This document shows, one piece after another, positions 34,204 to 42,237 of a stretch of DNA of 64,000 bases. Within the stretch, counting starts at the first letter, position 1. Every line of letters starts with the position of its first letter. Origin of the DNA: JAHRAW01 sp963693025. GTDB lineage: Bacteria > Pseudomonadota > Gammaproteobacteria > Arenicellales > Poriferihabitantaceae. The notes below the pieces were generated by a model. The model was not told where the DNA came from. It made no database searches and saw nothing but the letters and a program-made list of their open reading frames with translations. The stretch covers positions 1,302,001 to 1,366,000 of the forward strand of contig OY843749.1 of the NCBI GenBank assembly GCA_963693025.1. Reading direction: 5' to 3'. A program made the position numbers and the translations under genes.

Positions 34204-35931
34204 ATGCACAACCACCACAAAAAAAACCTCCGCTCAGCGCGCTGGTTTGCCGCCGATGATTTGCGGTCGTTTGGGCATCGGTCGCGGGCTAAGCAGATGG
34301 GGTGGGATGATGGGGATTTTGGGAAGCCGGTGATTGCCGTTATCAACACTTGGAACGAACTCAACACCTGTCATACGCATTTCCCCGAGCGCGTCAGCGA
34401 TATTAAGCGCGGCATTGTGGAAGCGGGTGGCGTGCCCGCTGAGTTGCCTGCTTTGTCGCTCGGCGAGCAGTTGATGAAGCCGTCGGCGATGATGTATCGC
34501 AATTTTTTGGCGCTGGAAACCGAAGAGTTGTTGCGCGCCTATCCGGTGGATGGCGCGGTGTTGCTGGGCGGTTGCGATAAGACCACGCCGGGGGTTTTGA
34601 TGGGCGCGTTGTCCGCCAACTTGCCGGCGATTTATGTGCCGGCGGGGGCGATGTTGCGCGGGCACTGGCGCGGGCGGACGCTGGGCAGCGGCACCGATGT
34701 CTGGAAGCACTGGGCCGACCGCCAAGCCGGCGAGTTGTCGGAGTGCGCGTGGCGCGGCATCGAAGGCGGCATCGCGCGCACGCCGGGGACTTGCATGACC
34801 ATGGGCACCGCCGCCACGATGATGTTGCTGGCGGAGGCGTTGGGCATGTCGCTGCCGGGCGCGGCTTCGCTGCCGGCGGTCGATGCCGAGCATCGCCGGA
34901 TGGCGCGCGCCGCCGGTGTGCGTGCGGTGCGGCTGGTGCGCGACGACATTCGCCCGGCTGACATCATCACGGCGGCGGCGCTGGAAAACGCGGTCTGCGC
35001 GCTGATGGCGGCGGGCGGCTCGACCAACGCCATCATCCACTTGACGGCGCTGGCGCGGCGCGCCGGCATTGAGTTGCCGCTTGAGCGCTTCGAGGAAATC
35101 GCCGCGCAAACGCCGTTGCTGGCGAACCTCAAACCGTCGGGCGAGTATGTGATGGAAGACCTGCACCGCGCCGGCGGCTCGCGCGCGCTGCTCGCGCACA
35201 TCCCGCAACTGCCGCATCCGGCGGCGCCCACGGTCAACGGAAAAACGCTCGGCGACAACATCGCCGGCGCGGAAGTGTTCGACGCCGATGTCATCCGCGA
35301 CGCCGGCCATCCGGTGCAAGACTCCGGCTCGCTGGCGGTGCTGCGCGGCTCGCTGGCGCCCGATGGCTGCGTCATCAAAACTGCCGCCGCCGACCGTCGC
35401 CTGTGGCAACACAAAGGCGCGGCGGTGGTGTTTGAGAATGCCGCGGACTTGAAAGCGCGCATCGATTCGCCGGACTTGGCGGTGAGCGCGGAGTCGGTGT
35501 TGGTGTTGAAAAACGCCGGACCCGTGGGCGCGCCGGGGATGCCGGAGTGGGGGCAGTTGCCGATTCCGAAGAAACTGCTGCAGGCGGGCGTGCGCGACAT
35601 GGTGCGCCTGTCGGATGCGCGCATGAGCGGCACTTCATACGGCGCCTGCGTGCTGCATATCGCGCCCGAGGCGGCGGTCGGGGGGCCGCTGTCGCTGGTG
35701 CAAGACGGCGATTTGATTGAGTTGAATGTGCCGGGGCGCGAGTTGAATTTGCTGGTGGCGGCGGATGAGTTGACGCGCCGGCGCGCGGCGTCCGCACCCG
35801 GCGCATCGGCGCACCGACTGAGCGCCTACGGCTGGCTCTACACGCAACACGTGACGCAGGCGAATCTCGGCTGTGATTTTGACTTCGCCACGAACACGCC
35901 GGGGTCGGCGGACGAACCGGCTATTTTTTAA
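34204..35931 (+). CDS. IlvD/Edd family dehydratase (sugar-acid dehydratase type)
   Basis: A 575-residue Fe-S dehydratase. The cluster-binding cysteines are Cys56 (NELNTCHTH), Cys124 (GGCDKTTPG) and Cys197 (TPGTCMTMG), with the conserved SDARMSGTSYG near 475. Length and sequence resemble L-arabonate/D-xylonate dehydratases more than dihydroxyacid dehydratase for branched amino acids. That fits the neighbouring sugar importer, aldehyde dehydrogenase and kinase. It would remove water from a sugar acid to give a 2-keto-3-deoxy acid. Exact substrate unknown. Confidence 0.85.
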   Translation: MHNHHKKNLRSARWFAADDLRSFGHRSRAKQMGWDDGDFGKPVIAVINTWNELNTCHTHFPERVSDIKRGIVEAGGVPAELPALSLGEQLMKPSAMMYRNFLALETEELLRAYPVDGAVLLGGCDKTTPGVLMGALSANLPAIYVPAGAMLRGHWRGRTLGSGTDVWKHWADRQAGELSECAWRGIEGGIARTPGTCMTMGTAATMMLLAEALGMSLPGAASLPAVDAEHRRMARAAGVRAVRLVRDDIRPADIITAAALENAVCALMAAGGSTNAIIHLTALARRAGIELPLERFEEIAAQTPLLANLKPSGEYVMEDLHRAGGSRALLAHIPQLPHPAAPTVNGKTLGDNIAGAEVFDADVIRDAGHPVQDSGSLAVLRGSLAPDGCVIKTAAADRRLWQHKGAAVVFENAADLKARIDSPDLAVSAESVLVLKNAGPVGAPGMPEWGQLPIPKKLLQAGVRDMVRLSDARMSGTSYGACVLHIAPEAAVGGPLSLVQDGDLIELNVPGRELNLLVAADELTRRRAASAPGASAHRLSAYGWLYTQHVTQANLGCDFDFATNTPGSADEPAIF

Positions 35932-35967
35932 TCAACCCTTTGTAAAAAACTTCGGAGGAGCAAGACG

Positions 35968-37398
35968 GTGAAAATGTTTGTCAATGGTGAACGGCGCGAG
36001 GGCAAGGCGCGCATTGAGGTGCGGCGTCCGTTTGACCAATCGGTGGTCGGCACGGTGCCGCAAGCCACGGCGCAAGACGTCGAAGACGCGCTCGCCGCCG
36101 CCGCGCTTGCCGCCGATGCGATGGGCAGCATGCCGGGGCATGCGCGCGCCGCCGTGTTGCGCCGCGCGGCGGATTTATGCGAAGCGCGCGTTGAGGCGCT
36201 CGCGCAAACCATCAGCGACGAATCCGGCAAGCCGATTACCGAAGCGCGCGGCGAAGCGTCGCGGGCGGCGGAGATGTTTCGCCTCGCCGCCTTTGAGGGC
36301 ACGCACCTGCGCGGCGAAACGCTGCCGCTGGACGCGCTCGCCGTGCCGCCCGCGGAGGACAAACTCGGCTTCACCCTGCGCGGACCGTGCGGCGTGGTGG
36401 TCGCCATCACGCCGTTTAATTTTCCCTCGCTGCTGGTGATGCATAAAATCGCGCCGGCGCTCGCCGCCGGCAACGCCGTGATTCTCAAACCCGCCACCGC
36501 GACCCCGCTGTCGGCGCTTGAGTTGGTCGCTATTTTGCACGAAGCGGGCTTGCCGCCGCGCGCGTTGCAGTGCCTGACCGGCGGCGGACGCGACATTGGC
36601 GAAGCATTGTGCGCCGACCGCCGCGTGCGGAAAATCAGTTTCACCGGCAGCGTCGCGGTCGGCGAGCAAATCACCCGCGTCGCCGGCGTCAAGGCGCTGT
36701 CGCTGGAACTCGGCTCAAACGCCCCCTGCATCATCATGCCCGACGCCGACATTGAGCAGGCGGCGGCGCTCTCGGCGGTGGGCGGTTTCGCCAACGCCGG
36801 GCAGGTGTGCATTTCCATGCAGCGCGTGCTCGCCCACCAAAGCGTCTATGGCGATTATCTGGACGCCACGCGCGCGGCGGTGGAAAAAATCACCGTCGGC
36901 GCGCCGGGCTCACCGGACACGCAACTGTCGGCGATGATTACCGAAAAGGAAGCGGCGCGCGTGCTCGACTGGACGAGCGAGGCGACCGCCGCCGGCGCGC
37001 AAGTGGTCACCGGCGGCGAGCGCGACGGCGCGCTGATGCAACCGACCATTGTCGCCGATGTCGCGCCCGAAATGAAAATCTTCCACGAGGAAGTGTTCGG
37101 GCCGCTGATTGGCGTGACCGCCGTCTCCGACCTGGATGACGCCATCGCCCTGAGCGCCGCCGGCGGCTACGGCTTGGCGGCTTCCATTTTCACGCGCGAT
37201 GTGAGCGCCGCGTTGCGCTTCACGCGCGCCGTCAAAAGCGGCAACGTGCACGTCAACTGGACGCCGCTGTGGCGCAACGACATGATGCCCTACGGCGGCT
37301 TCGGGCTGAGCGGCGTGGGCAAGGAAGGCATACGTAGCGCGGTGGAATCGATGAGCGAGAGCAAGACCGTCGTGGTGCACGGCGTGGCGCCGCAATGA
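35968..37398 (+). CDS. Aldehyde dehydrogenase (NAD(P)-dependent)
   Basis: A 476-residue ALDH. PFNFPSLLVMHK and the catalytic Glu in LELGSN (about 250) and Cys in GQVCISMQR (about 281) are present. The GTG start at 35968 is preferred to ATG at 35974 because GGAGGAG ends 7 bp before the GTG. In sugar-acid pathways such an enzyme oxidises a semialdehyde end product (for example alpha-ketoglutarate semialdehyde); the context suggests this role. The next gene overlaps its stop. Confidence 0.88.
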   Translation: MKMFVNGERREGKARIEVRRPFDQSVVGTVPQATAQDVEDALAAAALAADAMGSMPGHARAAVLRRAADLCEARVEALAQTISDESGKPITEARGEASRAAEMFRLAAFEGTHLRGETLPLDALAVPPAEDKLGFTLRGPCGVVVAITPFNFPSLLVMHKIAPALAAGNAVILKPATATPLSALELVAILHEAGLPPRALQCLTGGGRDIGEALCADRRVRKISFTGSVAVGEQITRVAGVKALSLELGSNAPCIIMPDADIEQAAALSAVGGFANAGQVCISMQRVLAHQSVYGDYLDATRAAVEKITVGAPGSPDTQLSAMITEKEAARVLDWTSEATAAGAQVVTGGERDGALMQPTIVADVAPEMKIFHEEVFGPLIGVTAVSDLDDAIALSAAGGYGLAASIFTRDVSAALRFTRAVKSGNVHVNWTPLWRNDMMPYGGFGLSGVGKEGIRSAVESMSESKTVVVHGVAPQ

Positions 37399-38591
37399 AA
37401 ACCCAAACCGTCGGCATCGGCGTCATCGGCATGGGCTGGATGGGCGCGGCGCACGCGCGCGCTTACGCCGCCATTCCGTTGCGCTTTGCCGATTTGCCGG
37501 CGCGCGCGCGGCTGGTGCTGTGCTCGGATGAAGCGCCGGCGCGCGCGGCGGCGGCGCAGGCGCAATTCGGCTTTGAGCGCGCCGAGACCGACTGGCGGCG
37601 CGTGCTGGAAGACCCGCAAGTGGACGCGGTCAGCATCACCGCGCCGACGCACTGCCATCTGGAGATGATTGAAGCCGCCGCCGCCGCCGGCAAGCATATT
37701 TACTGCGAAAAACCCGCCGGTCGCAACGCCGCCGAGACGGCGCGCGCCGAAGCCGCCGCGCGCGCCGCCGGCGTGGTGTCGACGGTGGGCTACAACTACC
37801 GCTATTTCCCGATGGTGCGCCACTGCCGCCGACTGCTCGACGACGGCAAAATCGGCGCGGTGGAGCAATTCAACGGGCGGTTTTTAACCATGTATGGCGG
37901 CAACCCGCTGAGCCGGTTGACCTGGCGATTTCGCAACGAGACCGCCGGCGCCGGCGCCATCGGCGACATCCTCTCGCACGCCATCGATATGGCGCACTAT
38001 CTGGTCGGCGACATTCGCCGCGTGACCGCCGACCGCCGCACCTTCATTGCAGAACGACCCTTGCCGGCGCCCGCCACCGCCGCCGCCGATGCCACCGAAC
38101 AAGGCACCCACTTTTCACTCGGCGCGCCGGATGCACCCAAGGGCGAGGTGGACAACGAAGACTACGCCGCCGCGCTGGTGGAATTTGCCGGCGGCGCGGT
38201 CGGCGTGCTGGAAGCGTCGCGCGTGGCGCGCGGACCGAAATGCGAAATGGGGTTTGAACTCTACGGACAGCACGGCTCGACGCGCTGGAATTTTGAGCGC
38301 ATGAACGAGTTGGAAGTATACCTGCCCGACGACGCGCGCAGCGGATACACGCGCTTGCTCGCCGGCGAAGCGCAGCCCGAACACGGGCGGTTCAATCCGG
38401 GCGACGGCATCGGCCTCGGCTACGAGGATTCCAAAATCATGGAAGCCGCCGCCTTCCTCGGCGACATCGCCGCCGCCCCCGAGCGACCGCAAGCGCACAG
38501 CGGGCTGGCGCAAGCCCTGGCGGTGGCGCGCGTCGGCGAGGCGGTGTTGAAATCGTGCGAAAGCGGGCAGTGGGAAGCGGTGGCGGTGTGA
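37395..38591 (+). CDS. Gfo/Idh/MocA family oxidoreductase
   Basis: A 398-residue NAD(P)-dependent oxidoreductase. The N-terminal Rossmann motif is GVIGMGWMGAAHARAY (about 7-22), and EKPAGRN near residue 101 carries the conserved EKP lysine. The C-terminal alpha/beta domain carries the usual DILSHAIDMAHYLVG segment near 193. Family members oxidise or reduce sugars, inositols and their derivatives. ATG overlaps the aldehyde dehydrogenase stop, so the genes are coupled. Confidence 0.87.
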   Translation: MKTQTVGIGVIGMGWMGAAHARAYAAIPLRFADLPARARLVLCSDEAPARAAAAQAQFGFERAETDWRRVLEDPQVDAVSITAPTHCHLEMIEAAAAAGKHIYCEKPAGRNAAETARAEAAARAAGVVSTVGYNYRYFPMVRHCRRLLDDGKIGAVEQFNGRFLTMYGGNPLSRLTWRFRNETAGAGAIGDILSHAIDMAHYLVGDIRRVTADRRTFIAERPLPAPATAAADATEQGTHFSLGAPDAPKGEVDNEDYAAALVEFAGGAVGVLEASRVARGPKCEMGFELYGQHGSTRWNFERMNELEVYLPDDARSGYTRLLAGEAQPEHGRFNPGDGIGLGYEDSKIMEAAAFLGDIAAAPERPQAHSGLAQALAVARVGEAVLKSCESGQWEAVAV

Positions 38592-38661
38592 TGGCGCGGG
38601 TTGGGGTGGGGGCGGTGGGCGCGATGAAACACCTGTTGCGGCGACGGCGGGCGGCGTAGCA

Positions 38662-39606
38662 ATGAGCGGCTACCGCATCGGCATCGACCTCGGCGGCACC
38701 AAAATCGAAGGTGTGCTGATGACATCCGCCGGCGACATCGCCCGCCGCCTGCGCGTGTCGACGCCGGCGGGCTATGCCGACATCCTGCGCGCCTTGCAAG
38801 ACCTGGTCGCGCAACTGCGCCGCGGCGAGCCCATCGCCGGCATCGGCATGTCCGCGCCGGGCAACGAGACGCTCGACGGGCTTGTCAAAAACAGCAACTC
38901 CACCTGCTTGAACGGCATGCCATTCTTCGCCGATGTGCGGCGCGTGCTGGAATGCGACGTGAAGTTCGCCAACGATGCCAACTGCCTCGCGTTGTCGGAA
39001 GCGACCGACGGCGCGGGGGCGGATGCCGACACCGTGTTCGCCGCCATCCTCGGCACCGGCGTCGGCGGCGGCATCGCCGTCAACAAGCGCGTGATGTCCG
39101 GCAAAAACCGGCTATGCGGCGAATGGGGGCACGCGCCGCTGCCGTGGCCCGCCGCCGCGGAATATCCGGGACCAAAGTGCTATTGCGGGCGGCGCGGCTG
39201 CATCGAAGTATTCGTCTCCGGCACCGGCCTGCAAAACGACTACGCGCGCGCCATCGGCGGGGTGGCGGGCGGGGCGGCAAGCGGGGTGGCGGGCGGGGCG
39301 GCAAGCGCGCTCGAAATCGCCGCCGACGCCGAAGCCGGCGCCACCGAAGCGCTCGCCGCACGCCAACGCTACGCGCACCGCCTCGCGCGCGCCCTGGCGA
39401 TGATAATCAACATCCTCGACCCCGACGTCATCGTCCTCGGCGGCGGCATGTCCAACATGGACTTCCTATACGACGCACTACCGGCGCTAGTCCACCCCTG
39501 GGTCTTCGGCGGCGAATTCGCCACCCCCATCAAAAAAGCCACCCACGGCGACTCCAGCGGCGTCCGCGGCGCGGCGTGGCTGGCAGACAAAACACGCAGC
39601 CTCTGA
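38662..39606 (+). CDS. ROK-family sugar kinase (or transcriptional-type ROK protein)
   Basis: A 314-residue ROK protein. The ATP-binding GIDLGGTKIEG is at 6-16, the catalytic aspartate in FANDANCLAL near 113, and the zinc site in GEWGHAPL...CYCGRRGC. There is no N-terminal helix-turn-helix, so it is a kinase, probably for a hexose or related sugar. Residues about 200-215 hold two copies of GVAGGAAS from a 24-bp tandem duplication in the DNA. Last gene of the sugar cluster. Confidence 0.85.
   Translation: MSGYRIGIDLGGTKIEGVLMTSAGDIARRLRVSTPAGYADILRALQDLVAQLRRGEPIAGIGMSAPGNETLDGLVKNSNSTCLNGMPFFADVRRVLECDVKFANDANCLALSEATDGAGADADTVFAAILGTGVGGGIAVNKRVMSGKNRLCGEWGHAPLPWPAAAEYPGPKCYCGRRGCIEVFVSGTGLQNDYARAIGGVAGGAASGVAGGAASALEIAADAEAGATEALAARQRYAHRLARALAMIINILDPDVIVLGGGMSNMDFLYDALPALVHPWVFGGEFATPIKKATHGDSSGVRGAAWLADKTRSL
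39259..39306 (+). repeat. 24-bp tandem duplication inside the ROK gene
   Basis: Two perfect copies of a 24-bp unit (39259-39282, 39283-39306) encode GVAGGAAS twice. It is in frame, so only the protein's surface length changes. Confidence 0.8.
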
Positions 39607-39672
39607 CTCCGCGTTGCTTAGCGTTCTTTGAAAGCCTCGCGCCTGGATTTTCGCAGCGGCGATAAAAAAAAT

Positions 39673-39735
39673 GGGAATTATCAAGCAAAGTTGACAAGAA
39701 CATCCAACAAAACAACCCCAACAAAACAAAACCCC
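39673..39735. repeat. Element-end-like flank (GGGAATTATCAAGC...)
   Basis: A stretch beginning GGGAATTATCAAGCAAAGTT and running through CAACAAAACAACCCC. It is closely related, in inverted orientation, to 52342-52397 beside copy A9. It may be the end of a further small element. Confidence 0.45.
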
Positions 39736-39753
39736 CGTCAAAAACAACAACCC

Positions 39754-40124
39754 CGTCATTCGAGCGTTAGTGTCCGTTGCCGTCGCGCTTTTTCTTTTAA
39801 GCGGCGGCTTACGGACACTTACGACCTCGGGAATTTCCCTAAGGTTGGCACGGGCTTTGTTGGAATTCACAGTAGCCTTAGGGAGATTCCCGAAGGTGAT
39901 GAAAAATATAGTCGCTATCCAGCCTGTGTAAAAACTCTCCGCATATCGAAAGGGTGGGAAAATATTCCTCAAAATTGCATAAAACAGGGGCGAGATGGGA
40001 AACTTATCCCTTTTTATGCGAGTTTTTGCTATGTCGGTGGGAAAATTTTTCATGTGCCGCTTTATTTTTGGAGTTTTTACACTGCCTGTATCGCTCCTTA
40101 TTTTTCTATCATTCGAGAATGACG
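39754..40124 (+). repeat. A-type palindromic element, copy A6 (contains element C)
   Basis: A standard A element with its left end CGTCATTCGAGCGTTAG and right end CATTCGAGAATGACG, enlarged by insertion of element C after GTCGCTATC. A further right-end fragment follows at 40130-40163. It separates the sugar cluster from a leuC remnant. Confidence 0.82.
39920..40088. mobile_element. Small inverted-repeat element C
   Basis: A 169-bp insertion in A6 with imperfect inverted ends CAGCCTGTGTAAAAACTC and GAGTTTTTACACTGCCTG. TATC is present on both sides, an apparent 4-bp target duplication. It has no coding capacity; probably a non-autonomous derivative of a larger insertion sequence. Only one copy is in this window. 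Confidence 0.7.
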
Positions 40125-40144
40125 AAGTTGGGGCTCCCTATTTT

Positions 40145-40330
40145 CTATCGTTCGGGAATGACGAAGTGGTGGTTGTTTTTTTGGGTGAATGGCGAGGAGT
40201 AGGGAATGCCGGCGGTGGTGGTCCCCAAAGACGCTGGATGCCGGTCAACATAAATCAACGCCGAACCATACTCGTCGCAATGAGCGAGATGTTGTTGCCA
40301 GAGTTTGTCGTAGAGGGTTTGTTTTGGCAT
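40145..40330 (-). pseudogene. leuC: leuC fragment (3-isopropylmalate dehydratase large subunit N-terminus)
   Basis: The first ~31 residues (KQTLYDKLWQQHLAHC, then ALIYVDRH) match the start of LeuC, normally about 470 residues. After DRH (near 40238) similarity is lost; the frame then runs into the A6 right end and stops. LeuC cysteines and catalytic domain are absent. The rest of leuC and leuD are not in the window. It is therefore a remnant. Confidence 0.6.
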
Positions 40331-40451
40331 GGGTGGAAGCCGGATTCATGAGCGGTAAATCATACCACAAGGCAATCTATGCAGTAGCGTCTGGAACACG
40401 CAAAAAGAAAGGGCAGGGTCTCCCCTGCCCCTCGGTCTTGCAAATTGCAAA

Positions 40452-41015
40452 TTATGGTGAAAGAACGATGTCCTTTGTTTCGCCATCGTTAATTTCCACT
40501 AATTGCATTAACTCTCCACCTTGTGTTGAAGTCGAAGAGAATGAGTAAGGAGATGTTGACGGAACTTCCCAAGAGACCTCGGTGGTCACATAAAACTGCC
40601 CGGCACTGACATCTCTGAACTTGAAGTAACCTTGTGCGTCACATGCAGTTTCACGAACCAAGAGATCATATTGTGGTGCCAAATTATCGAAACTGATTGA
40701 TGCCGTTCCGAAAATGTCATTTGCTTGCGTATACCCACGCGCTACACTGCCAAATTTCGCCACCATTATTTCTTGTGCGTATTGTGTGGCAGGTATTAAG
40801 CGCACCGTGCTACCTGCACAGGTGACGACACCTCCGCCACGTTGTCGAATGAGCGAACTACCTGCGATGGTGCCCGCCCCTGGTTTTAGAAGTTGTCGTG
40901 CGTGTGCTTCATCAAACGTGGATTGCAACTGTATTGCCGTTGGTACACAGCCAGCCAACCCTATCATTGCGACGATCGCCGCGGAAAGTGCTGTTTTTTT
41001 CATCGGATTGCTCAT
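40452..41015 (-). CDS. Putative lipoprotein with carbohydrate-binding-like beta domain
   Basis: A 187-residue protein starting MSNPMKKTALSAAIVAMIGL then AGC, a lipobox (LAGC, Cys about 23). An alternative ATG at 41003 (MKKTALSAAI) removes four residues; neither has a good ribosome binding site. The C-terminal part (FDNLAPQYDLLVRETACDAQ, GYFKFRDVSAGQFYVTTEVSW) looks like a beta-sandwich of the carboxypeptidase-regulatory/CarboxypepD type. The family is not recognised with certainty. It stands alone between two inverted A copies. Confidence 0.6.
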   Translation of the reverse strand: MSNPMKKTALSAAIVAMIGLAGCVPTAIQLQSTFDEAHARQLLKPGAGTIAGSSLIRQRGGGVVTCAGSTVRLIPATQYAQEIMVAKFGSVARGYTQANDIFGTASISFDNLAPQYDLLVRETACDAQGYFKFRDVSAGQFYVTTEVSWEVPSTSPYSFSSTSTQGGELMQLVEINDGETKDIVLSP

Positions 41016-41060
41016 CTGAAGTTGGATTGCAGTTATCCGACGCCGAAGCGCCGGGCCTGC

Positions 41061-41186
41061 TAACAACGGTACGAGAGCAACGTCGTCTCACTTATTTCCC
41101 AAAGGTCGGGTGATCAAGCCCTCCCTTTGAAACTGGGTATTTCATTCGGCGAGAGACCCGACAAAGCAGAACTCTCGTACCTGTTA
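41061..41186. repeat. Nested inverted repeats upstream of the lipoprotein gene
   Basis: Outer arms TAACA..GGTACGAGAG (41061-41077) and CTCTCGTACC-TGTTA (41172-41186) enclose an inner pair GTCGGGT (41105-41111)/ACCCGAC (41156-41162). On the minus strand this would fold as a branched structure in the lipoprotein mRNA leader. No riboswitch class was recognised. Confidence 0.5.
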
Positions 41187-41261
41187 GCGAGACAAAGCAT
41201 AACTGAAAATTAACGAATGCGCGGGTTTTTTTTGTAAATTTTCCGACAAATCATCCCCGCC

Positions 41262-41295
41262 GCCATTCCCGAACGGTAGAAAATAGGGAGCCCCC
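41262..41295 (-). repeat. A-repeat end fragment
   Basis: CCATTCCCGAACGGTAG followed by AAAATAGGGAGCCCC matches the A right end in reverse, just before copy A7. Confidence 0.6.
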
Positions 41296-41297
41296 GT

Positions 41298-41561
41298 CGT
41301 CATTCTCGAACGATAGAAAAATAGGGGGCGCCAGCGACTATATTTTTGTTTGTATCATCCCTGATACAAACCCTTCGGGCTACGCGAAAATCCGCTCCCG
41401 GCGGATTTTTCATCGCCTTCGGGAATCTCCCTAAGGCTGGCGTGAATTCCAACAAAGCCCGTGCCAATCTTAGGGAGATTCCCGAGGACGCAAGTGTCCG
41501 TAAGCCGCCGCTTAAAAGAAAAAGCGCGGCGGCAAACGGTCACTAACGCTCGAGAATGACG
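41298..41561 (-). repeat. A-type palindromic element, copy A7 (with 64-bp module)
   Basis: A 264-bp reverse-orientation copy with standard ends and the same 64-bp extra module as in A3 and A5. It lies between the efp stop and the region upstream of the lipoprotein gene. Confidence 0.82.
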
Positions 41562-41605
41562 AAGTAGGGGGGAATGACGACAAAGAGCAACACCACCACC
41601 ACGCC

Positions 41606-42166
41606 CTAAGCCCGTTCAACATAATCCCCAGTATCAGTATTCACCTTAACCTTCTCGCCAACGTTAATGAACACCGGCACGGTCACCTTGTGGCCCGTTT
41701 CCAGGGTGGCTGGTTTGCCGCCGCCGGCGGCGGTTTGCCCTTTTACTACGCCTTCGGTTTCGGTGACGGTGAGTGTTACCGAGGCGGGTAACTCCACGCC
41801 GATGGGGGCGTCGTTGTGGAAGTTGATGTTGACTTCGGTGTTGGGTAGCAGGAAGGGGGTTTGCGCGTGCAGGTCTTCGGCGTCCAGGGCGGTTTGTTCG
41901 TAGGTTTCCGTGTCCATAAAAATATGCGAGGCGCCGTCGGCGTATAGATATTGCATGCGGCGCGGTTCCACGCGGGCTTTTTCGATTTTGTCTTCGGAGC
42001 GGAATCGCTCGTTGAGTTTGACGCCATCGCTGATACACTTCATCTCCAACTGCACGAAAGCGCCCCCCTTGCCGGGCTTGACATGATTTTTTGTGAGCAC
42101 GCGCCACAACTTGCCGTTGTATTCCAGCAGGTTGCCGACGCGCGCATCGAAGGCCGAGATTTTCAT
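41606..42166 (-). CDS. efp: Translation elongation factor P
   Basis: A 186-residue EF-P, which relieves ribosome stalling at polyproline. The tip lysine that is normally modified lies in KPGKGGAF (residue about 34). The three beta-barrel domains, NTDTGDY near the C-terminus, and the length are standard. No modification genes (epmAB or earP) lie in the window. It is divergent from uvrC, with 54 bp between the starts. Confidence 0.95.
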   Translation of the reverse strand: MKISAFDARVGNLLEYNGKLWRVLTKNHVKPGKGGAFVQLEMKCISDGVKLNERFRSEDKIEKARVEPRRMQYLYADGASHIFMDTETYEQTALDAEDLHAQTPFLLPNTEVNINFHNDAPIGVELPASVTLTVTETEGVVKGQTAAGGGKPATLETGHKVTVPVFINVGEKVKVNTDTGDYVERA

Positions 42167-42208
42167 GCGATTAACCCCTGTGATGACGATGACCGAAGCG
42201 AGCGCGGT

Positions 42209-42237
42209 ATTGTATTGCCTATGAGCGCAAGCGGCAA
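42209..42237 (-). promoter_or_regulatory. Possible promoter of efp
   Basis: On the minus strand TTGCCG (42232-42237), 17 bp, TACAAT (42209-42214). It overlaps the first codons of uvrC and would start efp transcription about 35-40 bp before its ATG. Confidence 0.4.
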
